Of a stretch of DNA of 28,772 nt, positions 19,913 through 27,969 are shown piece by piece. The first letter of the stretch is position 1. Each line of letters begins with the position of its first letter. Source of the DNA: Haliea sp040222615 (GTDB taxonomy: Bacteria; Pseudomonadota; Gammaproteobacteria; Pseudomonadales; Halieaceae); NCBI RefSeq assembly GCF_040222615.1, contig NZ_JAVKCQ010000093.1:1-28772 (forward strand). Direction: 5' to 3'. The position numbers and the translations under genes are program-made. The notes under the pieces are model-generated. The model did not search any database. It was not told the DNA's origin and worked only from the letters and a program-made list of their open reading frames with translations.

Positions 19913-22594
19913 TCAGACCAGTCCGCGCTCGCTGGCCAGCCGCACCGCCTCGCGGCGATTCCGGGCACCCAGCTTCTGGTAGATATTCCGTGTATGCGTG
20001 CGCAGGGTGTTCAGCGAAATGTACAGCCGCTCCGCCATTTGCGGCCCGGAGAGGTCGCTGGCGAGCAGGTGAAGCACAGTTTTCTCGCGTTCACTGAGGG
20101 GTTCCGGGAGTAACTGCTGCTCCGGGGAGGCTTTTGCCGGCGCCAGTGCCACAAGCAGGGCGCGTGCCAGCCTCGTTTGCCGGGTGTCCACCTCGGCGCT
20201 GCTCAGGAGCTCGGCCAGGGCGGCACCGTGGCTGGCCAGGGTCTGCCAGAAACCGCCCTGTTCGGCCAGCACAAGCGCCTCGTTGACTGCAGATGCGGCG
20301 AGCCCTGCCTGTCCCAGCTGCCTGCGGGCAAAGCCGCTGAGCAGCAGAATCTCGACCAGGATGCCGAGACGCTTGCCGGCCCTTGCCGACAGGGCGAGTT
20401 TTTCCAGCAGGGTACATGCTCCTGCGGCGAGCGATGCGTCGGCGCGCAAGCGAGCCACCGCGACCTGGCAGTAGGCCAGCGTGGTCAGGGCGAATTCGTC
20501 CAGGAAGCTGACCTCCCCGTTACTATCGGGCGCTGATCCCTCGGCCCAGGCCCCGGCGGCCAGGACGTCGCCGCTTTGCAGCAAAATTCTGGCGCGCCAT
20601 GCGCTCACCGGCCTCTGGTCCGGCAGTGGGTTGTGCTGCTGCTGCACGTCGGCGGCGGTATCGATGCATTCCAGTGCGTGCGCGTAGTCGCCGCGCGCGG
20701 CGGCGATCCGTGCACTGACCACATGCCGTCGATGCCGGGTCTCGGGAATCTGCGCGTGGGGGCCGAAACTTTCGGCGTGTTCAAGATGGCATTCGGCCTG
20801 TTCCAACTCACCTCGCTCCACGGCGATGGCGGCAAGGAGCACGCAGGCGTCGCCGCTGCTCTGCGGCGCGATACCGGTTCTGCGGGACGCCAGTTGCAGG
20901 GCCTGCTCACACAGCGCCTGCGCCTGCTCCAGTGACCCCAGGGTAATCTGGATATCGGCCATCAGGCAAAGTGTGCCAATGGCGGAGTTCAGGTCTCCAC
21001 CCTCGCGCATCTGCTCACCTCCTCCGGCGAGGCTGAGCAGTGCGCCCTCCAGGTTACCCTGCGACCACTGGGTGAAACCCAGCAGCGAGGAGGCGGCGCC
21101 TCGCCATACCCAGGCTGTTGCCGGCAGTACCGCGAGCGCGTTTTCACTGTGCATCGCCACCTCGTCGGGCTGGCCCCGCGCAGCGGCCTGATAGGCGCGG
21201 GCAATGGCGATCATCCCAAGCAGGGTGGGCCGCTCCTCATCGGCAGTCAGCCCGGGGTCATTGCTGCCGGCGGGCGGGATCAGGGCTTCGGCATCGGCAA
21301 GGTGGCGATTTACCGCTTCCGGGTCTACAGGCAATCGCGCTATTGCCGCATACACACTGAGCGCCGCGCTGGCGCTTACCGTGGCGGCGGGGAGAGCGTC
21401 AATCCACTCGCCCGGTACGCCGGTGGCGGACTGAACGTGCATTACCGGCCAGGCCCGCTCGAGCAGGTGCGCGGCCCGCTCTGTGTCACCGGCTGCGAGC
21501 GCATGGCCTATTGCATCTTCTGCCATGCCTTTCGCTTCGTACCAGGTGCTCGCACTGCGGTGGAGGCTGGACGGCGACCTGTCCTGCTCCTGTAAATGCA
21601 TGCGCAGAACGTCGGCAAACAGGTGGTGATAGCGGAACCATTCCCGGTGTTCGTCCAAGGGGACGAGAAACAGGTTTTCCCGTTCCAGTTGTAGCAGGCG
21701 CGCGGCGCTGTCGCTGCGCCCGGTGACGGCGTCGCACAGGGGGGCTGTCAGGCGGTCGAGAATGGCGCACTGCAGGAGAAACTCCCGCGTTGATTCCGGC
21801 ATGCGCTGGAGCACCTCCTCGACCAGGTAATCCAGCACGAAACGATGGCTGCCCGCGAAGGCGCAAATGAAAGTGGCGCTGTCGCTGCGGCCGCGCAGTG
21901 ACAGTGCCGCCATCTGCAGTCCCGCGATCCAGCCTTCGGTGCGGGCCTCCAGGGCCGCGACGTCCCCATCGCCAAGCTCCAGGCCCATCGTGCGGTTAAG
22001 GAACTCGCGGGCTTCTGGTGGCGTGAAGCGAAGGTCGCTCATGCGCAGGTCGGTCAGCTGGTCCCGGGCGCGCAGGCGGGCCAGCCCCAGAGGCGGGTCC
22101 TCCCGGGTCGCAATGGCGATATGCAGGCAGGGCGGGGCCTGGGTGAGCAGAAAGTCCACGGCCTCCTGTATCGCCTGGCTGGTAATCAGGTGATAGTCGT
22201 CCAGCACCAGCACGGTTGCCACCGGCCGGACGGCAATAGCGTTCACCAGCGCGGTGAGCAGGCTGCGCGCGTCGGTTCCCGGGTCTGCCGCAAGTACGCT
22301 GGTGAGTTCCTCTCCCCACTGCGGCTCAATGCGCTGCAGGGCGGCCAGCAGGTAGCGCAGGAATCGCGCCGGGTTGTTGTCGTCAGCCTCCAGCGACAGC
22401 CAGGCCATGTTCCGCCCGCACTCGGGCTGCCACGCAGCCAGCAGGGTGCTCTTGCCAAAGCCGGCGCCGGCGGAGACCAGGGTCAGGCGTCGATGGATTC
22501 CCGAGTTGAGAGTGTCCAGCAGGCGTCTCCGGTCGACGTGATCCGGGCGCGGCAACGGCACGAACAGTTTGGTGCTGAGGAGCGGGGAATGCAT
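19913..22594 (-). CDS. LuxR-family ATP-binding regulator, MalT/LAL type
   Basis: 893 aa, the usual length for the large ATP-binding LuxR class. The N-terminus SPLLSTKLFVPLPRPDHVDR is shared with MalT. Walker A GAGFGKST at about 43-50 and Walker B TVLVLDDYHLI near 125-135 define a signal-transducing ATPase of the STAND type. LREFLLQCAILDRLTAPLCDA is the winged segment, and a long helical-repeat sensor follows (residues about 400-800). The C-terminal helix-turn-helix EPLSEREKTVLHLLASDLSG, then ERLYISLNTLRTHTRNIYQKL, is intact. In MalT, ATP and a small ligand drive oligomerisation and activation. It is divergent from the kor operon with a 200-bp shared region, so control of that operon is the simplest inference. 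The ligand is unknown. Confidence 0.93.
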   Translation of the reverse strand: MHSPLLSTKLFVPLPRPDHVDRRRLLDTLNSGIHRRLTLVSAGAGFGKSTLLAAWQPECGRNMAWLSLEADDNNPARFLRYLLAALQRIEPQWGEELTSVLAADPGTDARSLLTALVNAIAVRPVATVLVLDDYHLITSQAIQEAVDFLLTQAPPCLHIAIATREDPPLGLARLRARDQLTDLRMSDLRFTPPEAREFLNRTMGLELGDGDVAALEARTEGWIAGLQMAALSLRGRSDSATFICAFAGSHRFVLDYLVEEVLQRMPESTREFLLQCAILDRLTAPLCDAVTGRSDSAARLLQLERENLFLVPLDEHREWFRYHHLFADVLRMHLQEQDRSPSSLHRSASTWYEAKGMAEDAIGHALAAGDTERAAHLLERAWPVMHVQSATGVPGEWIDALPAATVSASAALSVYAAIARLPVDPEAVNRHLADAEALIPPAGSNDPGLTADEERPTLLGMIAIARAYQAAARGQPDEVAMHSENALAVLPATAWVWRGAASSLLGFTQWSQGNLEGALLSLAGGGEQMREGGDLNSAIGTLCLMADIQITLGSLEQAQALCEQALQLASRRTGIAPQSSGDACVLLAAIAVERGELEQAECHLEHAESFGPHAQIPETRHRRHVVSARIAAARGDYAHALECIDTAADVQQQHNPLPDQRPVSAWRARILLQSGDVLAAGAWAEGSAPDSNGEVSFLDEFALTTLAYCQVAVARLRADASLAAGACTLLEKLALSARAGKRLGILVEILLLSGFARRQLGQAGLAASAVNEALVLAEQGGFWQTLASHGAALAELLSSAEVDTRQTRLARALLVALAPAKASPEQQLLPEPLSEREKTVLHLLASDLSGPQMAERLYISLNTLRTHTRNIYQKLGARNRREAVRLASERGLV

Positions 22595-22794
22595 GACTCG
22601 GTAGACCTAGTGTCCTGTTGTGCAGGACCGGAAAATCAAGGGAAAAGACTACGATACCTGTTCCCGGCGCCAGTTTCATGGCTTTCTTCGCTGAAGCGAC
22701 CTTCCCCAGCAGCGCCGACATTGATCGCTGTACCATTGTGTTTATACTCGACCTGACTGTTTCCTGTCCGGGCGCTGTATAAAACGGAAGATTT
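22595..22794. promoter_or_regulatory. Divergent promoter region between the LuxR gene and the kor operon
   Basis: Toward the plus strand there are TATACT-like (in GTTTATACTCG) and TATAAA (in GCTGTATAAAACGG) elements, and GGAAG four bases before ATG 22795 is the Shine-Dalgarno. No strong -35 box is apparent, as expected for an activator-dependent promoter. The LuxR start at 22594 has only a weak ribosome site. Confidence 0.35.
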
Positions 22795-24516
22795 ATGATG
22801 ACTCTCACCCTGGCAATCAGCGGCAGCGGCGGTGCCGGCGCAATCTCGACCGGCGAACTGGTTCTGCGGCTGTTCGCGGAGAGCGGCGGCTACGGCATGC
22901 TGAAAAAGACCTTCAGCCCGCAGATTCGCGGTGGCGAATCCGCTGCCATCGTCCGTCTGGGCAACGCACCGGTAGCGACGATCCCGGCCAGGATAGACCT
23001 GCTGATTGCGCTGGACTGGCAGAACTTCGCACGCTTTGCCGATGAGGTGCCAGTCAGCGCCCGCACCCTGGTCCTGCACACCGGCAGCGACGATCCGCCC
23101 CCCGGGCTCACCATTGACAATCTCCTGACCATCGACGCCGCAGGGATTGCCGCCGCTGCAGACTCAGGCTGGCTGAACATGGTGTTGCTCGGGATGCTCG
23201 CCAGGGGCCTTGGGGGTACCTGCGCCGCAGCCGAGGCCCTGCTGCTCGCGCGTCTGGAAAAACACGATGAAGCCGCACGGGACGCCGCCTGCAGAGCGCT
23301 GCGGGCAGGGTTTGCGGAGCCCCTGCCTGAGCCGCTGGCGCAGCTGCTTGCAGCGTTACCGGCGCCCGCGCCTGCGGCTAGTGCGCCCCCGCGCTGGCTC
23401 GCCAGTGGCAACCAGATGGCGGCGCTGGGTGCGCTGGAGGCCGGGGTGCGCTTTGTCGCGGCCTATCCCATTACGCCCGCGTCGGATCTGCTGGAATGGT
23501 TGGCGCGGCACATCGAGCACTACGGCGGGCACCTGGTGCAGGCGGAGGATGAACTCGCGGCCATCAATATGGTGATTGGTGCGGGGTTTGGCGGGGTACC
23601 GGCCATGACCGCCACATCGGGCCCGGGCATGGCGTTGATGAGCGAGGCCATGGGGCTTGCCGTCGCCAGCGAGACTGCGGCGGTGGTGGTCGATGTCATG
23701 CGCGGCGGTCCCTCCACGGGCATTCCCACCAAGAGCGAACAGAGCGACCTCAACCTGGCGCTCTACGGCCTGCATGGCGATGCCCCGCACATCGTGCTGG
23801 CGGCGCAATCGATTGCCGACTGCCACTTCACCACCGCGTGGGCAGTGCAGCTGGCAACCCGGTTGCAGACCCTCGTGATCGTACTCAGCGACCAGTCCCT
23901 CGGCCAATCGATACAGGTCTTCGATGCGCCGGGCAGCGAGCTGCCGCGGGCAGTGGTCGAGCACGCGGTACCGGCGGAGCCCTATCTGCGCTACCGCGAC
24001 ACGGCCTCCGGGGTGTCGCCGCTGGCGCTGCCCGGGGAGCCGGGCCACATGTATACCGCCGATGGCCTGGAGCACGGCGAGAACGCCATCCCGTCACCGC
24101 GCTCACGGGACCACCGTCTGCAGCTGGACAAACGCCTGCGCAAGCTCACCGGCTTCGACTTCGGCGAGCGCTGGGCAGATCTCACCGGGCAGGTGGAGGG
24201 GCGCTCCGTTATCATCTGCATGGGCTCGGTCACCGCCTCCGCGCTGGAGGCGCGGCAGAGTCTGGCACGCGCAGGGCACGAGGTCGCGGTGCTCAGCCTG
24301 CGCCTGCTGGCGCCGCTGCCGCTGGCACAGCTGGGTGCCCTGCTCGAGTCCGCCAGCCGCCTGCTGGTGGTGGAGCACAACCACGGCGCGCAGCTGTGGC
24401 ACTACCTGCGCTCCCTGCTGCCGCACTGCACCTTCGACAGCCTGGCGCTGCCGGGCCCCGCGGCGATACAGCCCCGGGATATTTTCGCTGCGCTGGAGAT
24501 CGCTGATGTCGCTTAA
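22795..24516 (+). CDS. korA: 2-oxoacid:ferredoxin oxidoreductase, fused gamma-alpha subunit
   Basis: 573 aa. Residues 1-175 are the gamma domain (SGSGGAGAISTGELVLRLFA, TFSPQIRGGESAAIVRLG) and about 200-570 the alpha domain (GVRFVAAYPITPASDLLEWL, QAEDELAAINMVIGAGFGG, TSGPGMALMSEAMGLAVASE, RGGPSTGIPTKSEQSDLN). This is the KorA-type arrangement used for 2-oxoglutarate and related acids: oxidative decarboxylation to acyl-CoA with reduction of ferredoxin, or the reverse. YPITP and the conserved Glu and Thr for TPP and substrate handling are present. The stop overlaps the beta-subunit start by 11 bp. Whether it uses 2-oxoglutarate, pyruvate or branched acids is not decided by sequence alone; korA is given for family. 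No ferredoxin gene is adjacent. Confidence 0.88.
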   Translation: MMTLTLAISGSGGAGAISTGELVLRLFAESGGYGMLKKTFSPQIRGGESAAIVRLGNAPVATIPARIDLLIALDWQNFARFADEVPVSARTLVLHTGSDDPPPGLTIDNLLTIDAAGIAAAADSGWLNMVLLGMLARGLGGTCAAAEALLLARLEKHDEAARDAACRALRAGFAEPLPEPLAQLLAALPAPAPAASAPPRWLASGNQMAALGALEAGVRFVAAYPITPASDLLEWLARHIEHYGGHLVQAEDELAAINMVIGAGFGGVPAMTATSGPGMALMSEAMGLAVASETAAVVVDVMRGGPSTGIPTKSEQSDLNLALYGLHGDAPHIVLAAQSIADCHFTTAWAVQLATRLQTLVIVLSDQSLGQSIQVFDAPGSELPRAVVEHAVPAEPYLRYRDTASGVSPLALPGEPGHMYTADGLEHGENAIPSPRSRDHRLQLDKRLRKLTGFDFGERWADLTGQVEGRSVIICMGSVTASALEARQSLARAGHEVAVLSLRLLAPLPLAQLGALLESASRLLVVEHNHGAQLWHYLRSLLPHCTFDSLALPGPAAIQPRDIFAALEIADVA

Positions 24517-25315
24517 AGCCAGGGACTACAAATCCGGGATCAAGCCTATCTGGTGCCCGGGCTGCGGACACTACAGTGTGCTCAACGCCATCACCAAGGC
24601 CATGGCCGCGCGCGAGCTTGCAACCCACAATACGGCGATCATCTCCGGCATAGGCTGTTCATCGCGCTTGCCAGCCTACGTCAGCAGCTACGGTTTCCAC
24701 GGCGTGCACGGCCGCGGGCTGCCACTCGCCACCGGCCTGAAAGTCGCGCGGCCGGAGCTGGAGGTCGTGGCGGTGGGCGGCGATGGCGACGGTTTTTCCA
24801 TTGGCGGCAACCACTTTCTCCACGCCTGCCGCCGCAACGTGGATATCGTCTATATCGCCATGGACAACGAGGTCTACGGCATGACCAAGGGGCAGGCTTC
24901 GCCCACCAGCCCGGAGTCCTGGCTGGACGGCAAGCTGACCCCGCACGGTACCGAGGTGCGCGCCTTCCAGCCCTGCGCCATCGCCCTGGCCAGCGGCGCC
25001 GGTTTCATCGCCCGCGGTTATAGCGGTGATCCCAACGGCCTGGCGGAACTGATTTTTGAGGGCATGGCCTTTCCGGGCTTTGCCTTCATTCATGTGCTCA
25101 GCCAGTGCGTGACCTTTGTGCCGGAGCAAACCGCGTGGAAACAGCGGGTGCACAGCGTGGACGGCGTCCCCGAATCTGCCGCCGAGGCCGCAGCCCTGAT
25201 TCACGCCGATGACGGCTTCGGCAAGGGTATCCTGTACCGCAGTCCGCGCCCGGTATGGCCGCGGCCCCATGGGCAGCCTGGCGGGCGTGACCCGCGGGCG
25301 GAGTTCGTACTGTGA
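24506..25315 (+). CDS. korB: 2-oxoacid:ferredoxin oxidoreductase, beta (TPP-binding) subunit
   Basis: 269 aa from ATG 24506, GGAG seven bases upstream. The frame is open much further 5' but that part is antisense/out-of-frame to korA. The four Cys expected for the proximal [4Fe-4S] cluster are present: Cys17 and Cys20 (WCPGCGH), Cys51 (GIGCSSR) and Cys201 (LSQCVTF). TPP-Mg motif GGDGDGFSIGGNHFLHACRR, ending with IAMDNEVYGMTKGQ (about 91-130). These match functional beta subunits and, with the alpha gene, complete the enzyme. The C-terminal 30 residues are Pro/Arg-rich (RSPRPVWPRPHGQPGGRDPR), somewhat atypical. It overlaps the following gene by 4 bp (GTGA). Confidence 0.92.
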   Translation: MSLKARDYKSGIKPIWCPGCGHYSVLNAITKAMAARELATHNTAIISGIGCSSRLPAYVSSYGFHGVHGRGLPLATGLKVARPELEVVAVGGDGDGFSIGGNHFLHACRRNVDIVYIAMDNEVYGMTKGQASPTSPESWLDGKLTPHGTEVRAFQPCAIALASGAGFIARGYSGDPNGLAELIFEGMAFPGFAFIHVLSQCVTFVPEQTAWKQRVHSVDGVPESAAEAAALIHADDGFGKGILYRSPRPVWPRPHGQPGGRDPRAEFVL

Positions 25316-25839
25316 CTAACGAGCTGGTCTCGGATTTGCGGCTGTTTCTCGCCCACAGCCTGGAACTGGAGCAGGAGTCCGCCGAGCGTTTGCGCGAGTT
25401 TGCCGACACCATGCGACATCACCAGCAGCGGGCACTGGCAGAACTGTTCGACGAACTGGCCACCTACAGCGATTTGCATGCCCGGGAGGTTGCGGCTATC
25501 TGCGAGGGGCACAGCCTGCCGCGCCTCAAGCCCTGGGAGTTTACCTGGCCCGACGAGGAGCCGCCGGAGACCGGTGCCTACGCCAGGCTGCGCTACGAAA
25601 TGGGGCCGGAGACTGCTCTGCGCCTGATGATCGAGCAGGAGAGCGCAGCCGCTGATTTCTACGGCGCTGTCGCCGCGCAGTCCGTGGACCCCGAAATCGT
25701 GAAATACGCCGCGGAGTTTGCGGCGGAAGAGCGCGAGCACGCGAGCCTGCTGCAGGCACGGCTGGCAGTGCTGCTGCAGGAAGGCAGTGCCGCACCGGCC
25801 CCGGCGCCGGATATCGATCCGCCGCACCAGCCGGACTAG
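25312..25839 (+). CDS. Ferritin/rubrerythrin-like diiron-fold protein in the kor operon
   Basis: 175 aa from GTG 25312, overlapping the korB stop (GTGA), so translational coupling is likely. Four-helix layout: helix 1 LFLAHSLELEQESAERLREF, helix 2 ALAELFDELATYSDLHAREV, helix 3 ALRLMIEQESAAADFYGAV, helix 4 KYAAEFAAEEREHASLL. Glu/Tyr spacing and the ExxH in helix 4 (Glu140-His143) match rubrerythrin-like proteins. In helix 2 the matching ExxH reads SDLH (Ser53, His56), so one bridging Glu is missing or replaced by a neighbour. The tail is Pro/Ala/Asp-rich, and the C-terminal rubredoxin domain of classical rubrerythrin is absent. Possible roles: peroxide or oxygen scavenging, or electron transfer, protecting the oxygen-sensitive iron-sulfur enzyme. 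The fold is fairly sure; the role is inferred. Confidence 0.75.
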   Translation: MTNELVSDLRLFLAHSLELEQESAERLREFADTMRHHQQRALAELFDELATYSDLHAREVAAICEGHSLPRLKPWEFTWPDEEPPETGAYARLRYEMGPETALRLMIEQESAAADFYGAVAAQSVDPEIVKYAAEFAAEEREHASLLQARLAVLLQEGSAAPAPAPDIDPPHQPD

Positions 25840-25852
25840 CCGCGGGCCGGGC

Positions 25853-27733
25853 TCACTCCAGCGTCACCGTGGCCGCCCGCCCGGGCGGTACAGTTACCGG
25901 CGTTGCCGCGCCCTGTCCCCACAGCACCAGGTAGTCCCCCGGTGGCAGGGAAAGCTGTTCCCCCGGGCGTCCCCGGGCAACGGTTTCTCCCGCAGCATTG
26001 CTCACCGTAAAGCGGGTAATGGTCGCTTCCAGCAGCGCCGCTTTAAGTGAGTCGCGGTCGCTGGCACTGAAGTAGCTGCCATTGCCGAGGTCTGCCCAGG
26101 CACTGAATTCCGCCGCCAGGGCGGCGTCAGCAATCGCCAGGCCGACAATATTCACGGTGATATCCCAGCCCCGGCCGCGCAGGCCGGCGATCGCGGCGGC
26201 GGGGTCGCCCTCGCAGGTTTCCTCGCCATCCGTGAGCACGATCAGCAACCTCTTGCCCGGCACTGCCGCCAGGTCGGCGGCGGCCAGCTCAAGGGATCGT
26301 CCCAGCGGGGTGCGCGCCAGGTTCATGGCGGTAATGTCGTTGATGACGGCGTTGGCGCTGGCGGGGTCCAGGGGCTGCAGGGGAATCTCCAGGTCGGTGC
26401 GGCAGCTGCCGGCCTCGCGGTGGCCGAATACCCGCAACGCAAAGCCGGTACCGGGGGGGATGGTGTCGCTGACCAGTCCGGCGAGGGTCTGGCGCGCAAT
26501 CTCCACCCGCCGCGTTCCATTGAGGCGCTGCAGCATCGACCCGGAGGCGTCGAAAATTACCCCGACCGCGTCGTCGGTGCCCAGCGCCGGGCGCGCCTGT
26601 TGCACCAGCAGGGTACCGGGTGGTTCCGGGGCCGGCAGCACCCGCAGCGCTTGCCTGGCCATTTCGCGCCCGTCCCGGGTGACGTAGACCAGCTGAAAGT
26701 CGCCCGCCGTGGGCGGTGCGATCAGGCTGGTAGCGGGGTCTTCAGTGCGGATATAGCGGTAGGCCAGGGTTTCGTTGTCGTCGCTGAGTACCAGGATCCG
26801 GTCACCCGGATTGCCGTTACCCTGCCAGGTGGCGCTGAAAGCTGCCAGCGCCTGCACCTCCCCGGGGCCATTGAGCGCGATCTGCGCGGGCACGATCTGC
26901 ACCGGGCTGCGGCCGATGACCCGGCCGCCAGACCGGCCGCCGGCGGTATAGACAACATCCAGTGCTCCCGGTTGCTCCGGCGCGCGCAGGTTGACGGCGT
27001 TGTCGTCCGAATTGCCGACGTAGGCATAGCTGCTGCCGCGGACTGGTGCACCGTCCCGGGCGGCGAAGGTGATCTGGTCCTGGGCATTACGCGGGCCCTC
27101 CCAGATCACGCGCAGTTGACCACCGGCATGGACCTGCGCCGGGTGGCTGAGGGTCGCGTGAATCGAGCCTACGGATATCGCTGCCCGGGCCAGGATGGTC
27201 GAGCCGCTGATATAGGCCACGTCGTAGTCACCCGCGTCCAGTGGCGCCCGCAGCTTTGCCTTGCCCCCGCGGCTGTTGCCGATATAGGTATAGCTGGCGC
27301 CGCGTATGGGTGGGCCGTTGCGCGCCGCGATCACCAGTCGGTCCTGGTTGCTGTTGGGTCCGGTCCACGCGATCTCGAAATCGGCGCCGGCGTCGATACT
27401 GGCTGGTGCCGCCAGCTTGGCGTCGGGCAGAAACACCGTCAGTGTGGCGCTGGCCTGAACCTCGTTCTCCCGGACGTAGACGATGCGATACTCGCCCGGC
27501 TGTTCCGGTACCAGAATTGATTGTGGATTCTTGCGCACGTAGGCGTAGCTGGCCCGTCCCGGGGTGTCGCCGGGGCCGCGGATCTCCAGCAGCCCTTCGG
27601 CTTGCGGCGCGGTCCAGCGAATCTCTATGGTCTCGCGGATGTGGGCGCGTGGTGGAGCTTCTATCGCGTAGTCTGCGGCCCGGGCGGGCAGGGACATCAG
27701 CGCCAGGGTCAGAATTGGCAATAATCTTCGCAT
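25853..27733 (-). CDS. Secreted VWA-domain protein with four N-terminal beta-rich repeats
   Basis: 626 aa from ATG 27733, with GAGGAGG seven bases upstream. Signal peptide of about 19 residues ending PARA. Four repeats of about 80-90 residues (roughly 20-105, 106-190, 191-280, 281-372) share 'P(a/q)(s/v)xAGxxFxIxWxGPxNxQDxI/Lxx(a)RdGxPxRGxSYxYxGN' and 'APxxxGxYdxxYv'. The VWA domain (385-565) has an intact MIDAS: DASGSM at about 395-400, a Thr in the expected second loop and LTDGEE near 502. A final beta domain (GRPGEQLSLPPGDYLVLWGQG) closes the protein. VWA domains with MIDAS bind metal and ligands, usually for adhesion or complex assembly. The likely location is periplasm or surface. It is convergent with the kor operon, 13 bp from its end. 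The binding partner is unknown. Confidence 0.85.
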   Translation of the reverse strand: MRRLLPILTLALMSLPARAADYAIEAPPRAHIRETIEIRWTAPQAEGLLEIRGPGDTPGRASYAYVRKNPQSILVPEQPGEYRIVYVRENEVQASATLTVFLPDAKLAAPASIDAGADFEIAWTGPNSNQDRLVIAARNGPPIRGASYTYIGNSRGGKAKLRAPLDAGDYDVAYISGSTILARAAISVGSIHATLSHPAQVHAGGQLRVIWEGPRNAQDQITFAARDGAPVRGSSYAYVGNSDDNAVNLRAPEQPGALDVVYTAGGRSGGRVIGRSPVQIVPAQIALNGPGEVQALAAFSATWQGNGNPGDRILVLSDDNETLAYRYIRTEDPATSLIAPPTAGDFQLVYVTRDGREMARQALRVLPAPEPPGTLLVQQARPALGTDDAVGVIFDASGSMLQRLNGTRRVEIARQTLAGLVSDTIPPGTGFALRVFGHREAGSCRTDLEIPLQPLDPASANAVINDITAMNLARTPLGRSLELAAADLAAVPGKRLLIVLTDGEETCEGDPAAAIAGLRGRGWDITVNIVGLAIADAALAAEFSAWADLGNGSYFSASDRDSLKAALLEATITRFTVSNAAGETVARGRPGEQLSLPPGDYLVLWGQGAATPVTVPPGRAATVTLE

Positions 27734-27969
27734 GCCGCGACCTCCTCGTTTATTTCTAGGATAGGTCATCATTGGTGAGTTGTCGTTTACCGGCCCGCCA
27801 TCAGCACCGCCATCAGCACCACGGCCGCAGGGGCCACGACACTGACAGCGACAGCCTTAGGGCCCCGATAGCTTCCATGTCCAGGTGGCTGGTGGGCTTG
27901 GCGAGGATCAGGGCATGAGCACGGAGCTCAGCTGTGGGACGGGCTACGCGCCCTGCGGCCGCCTTGGGT
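27734..27969. other. Gap holding a tandem 12-bp duplication and a short hydrophobic open frame
   Basis: GCCATCAGCACC occurs twice head to tail at 27797-27808 and 27809-27820. On the minus strand the frame ending at TAA 27787-27789 reads KAVAVSVVAPAAVVLMAVLMAGR and is open back to about 27917 but has no start codon with a Shine-Dalgarno. It may be the tail of a lost small membrane protein or noise. Confidence 0.3.

Noticed and set aside
23924..24505. Upstream extension of the korB frame
   Set aside because: Arg/Ala/Ser-rich shadow of korA in another frame; the real start at 24506 has a Shine-Dalgarno and the family N-terminus.
25840..25852. Terminator between the ferritin-like and VWA genes
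   Set aside because: The 13-bp gap and flanks are GC-rich with imperfect dyads and no T tract; not convincing.
26420..27520. Plus-strand open frame of 366 codons
   Set aside because: Antisense to the VWA protein repeats; no recognisable protein features.
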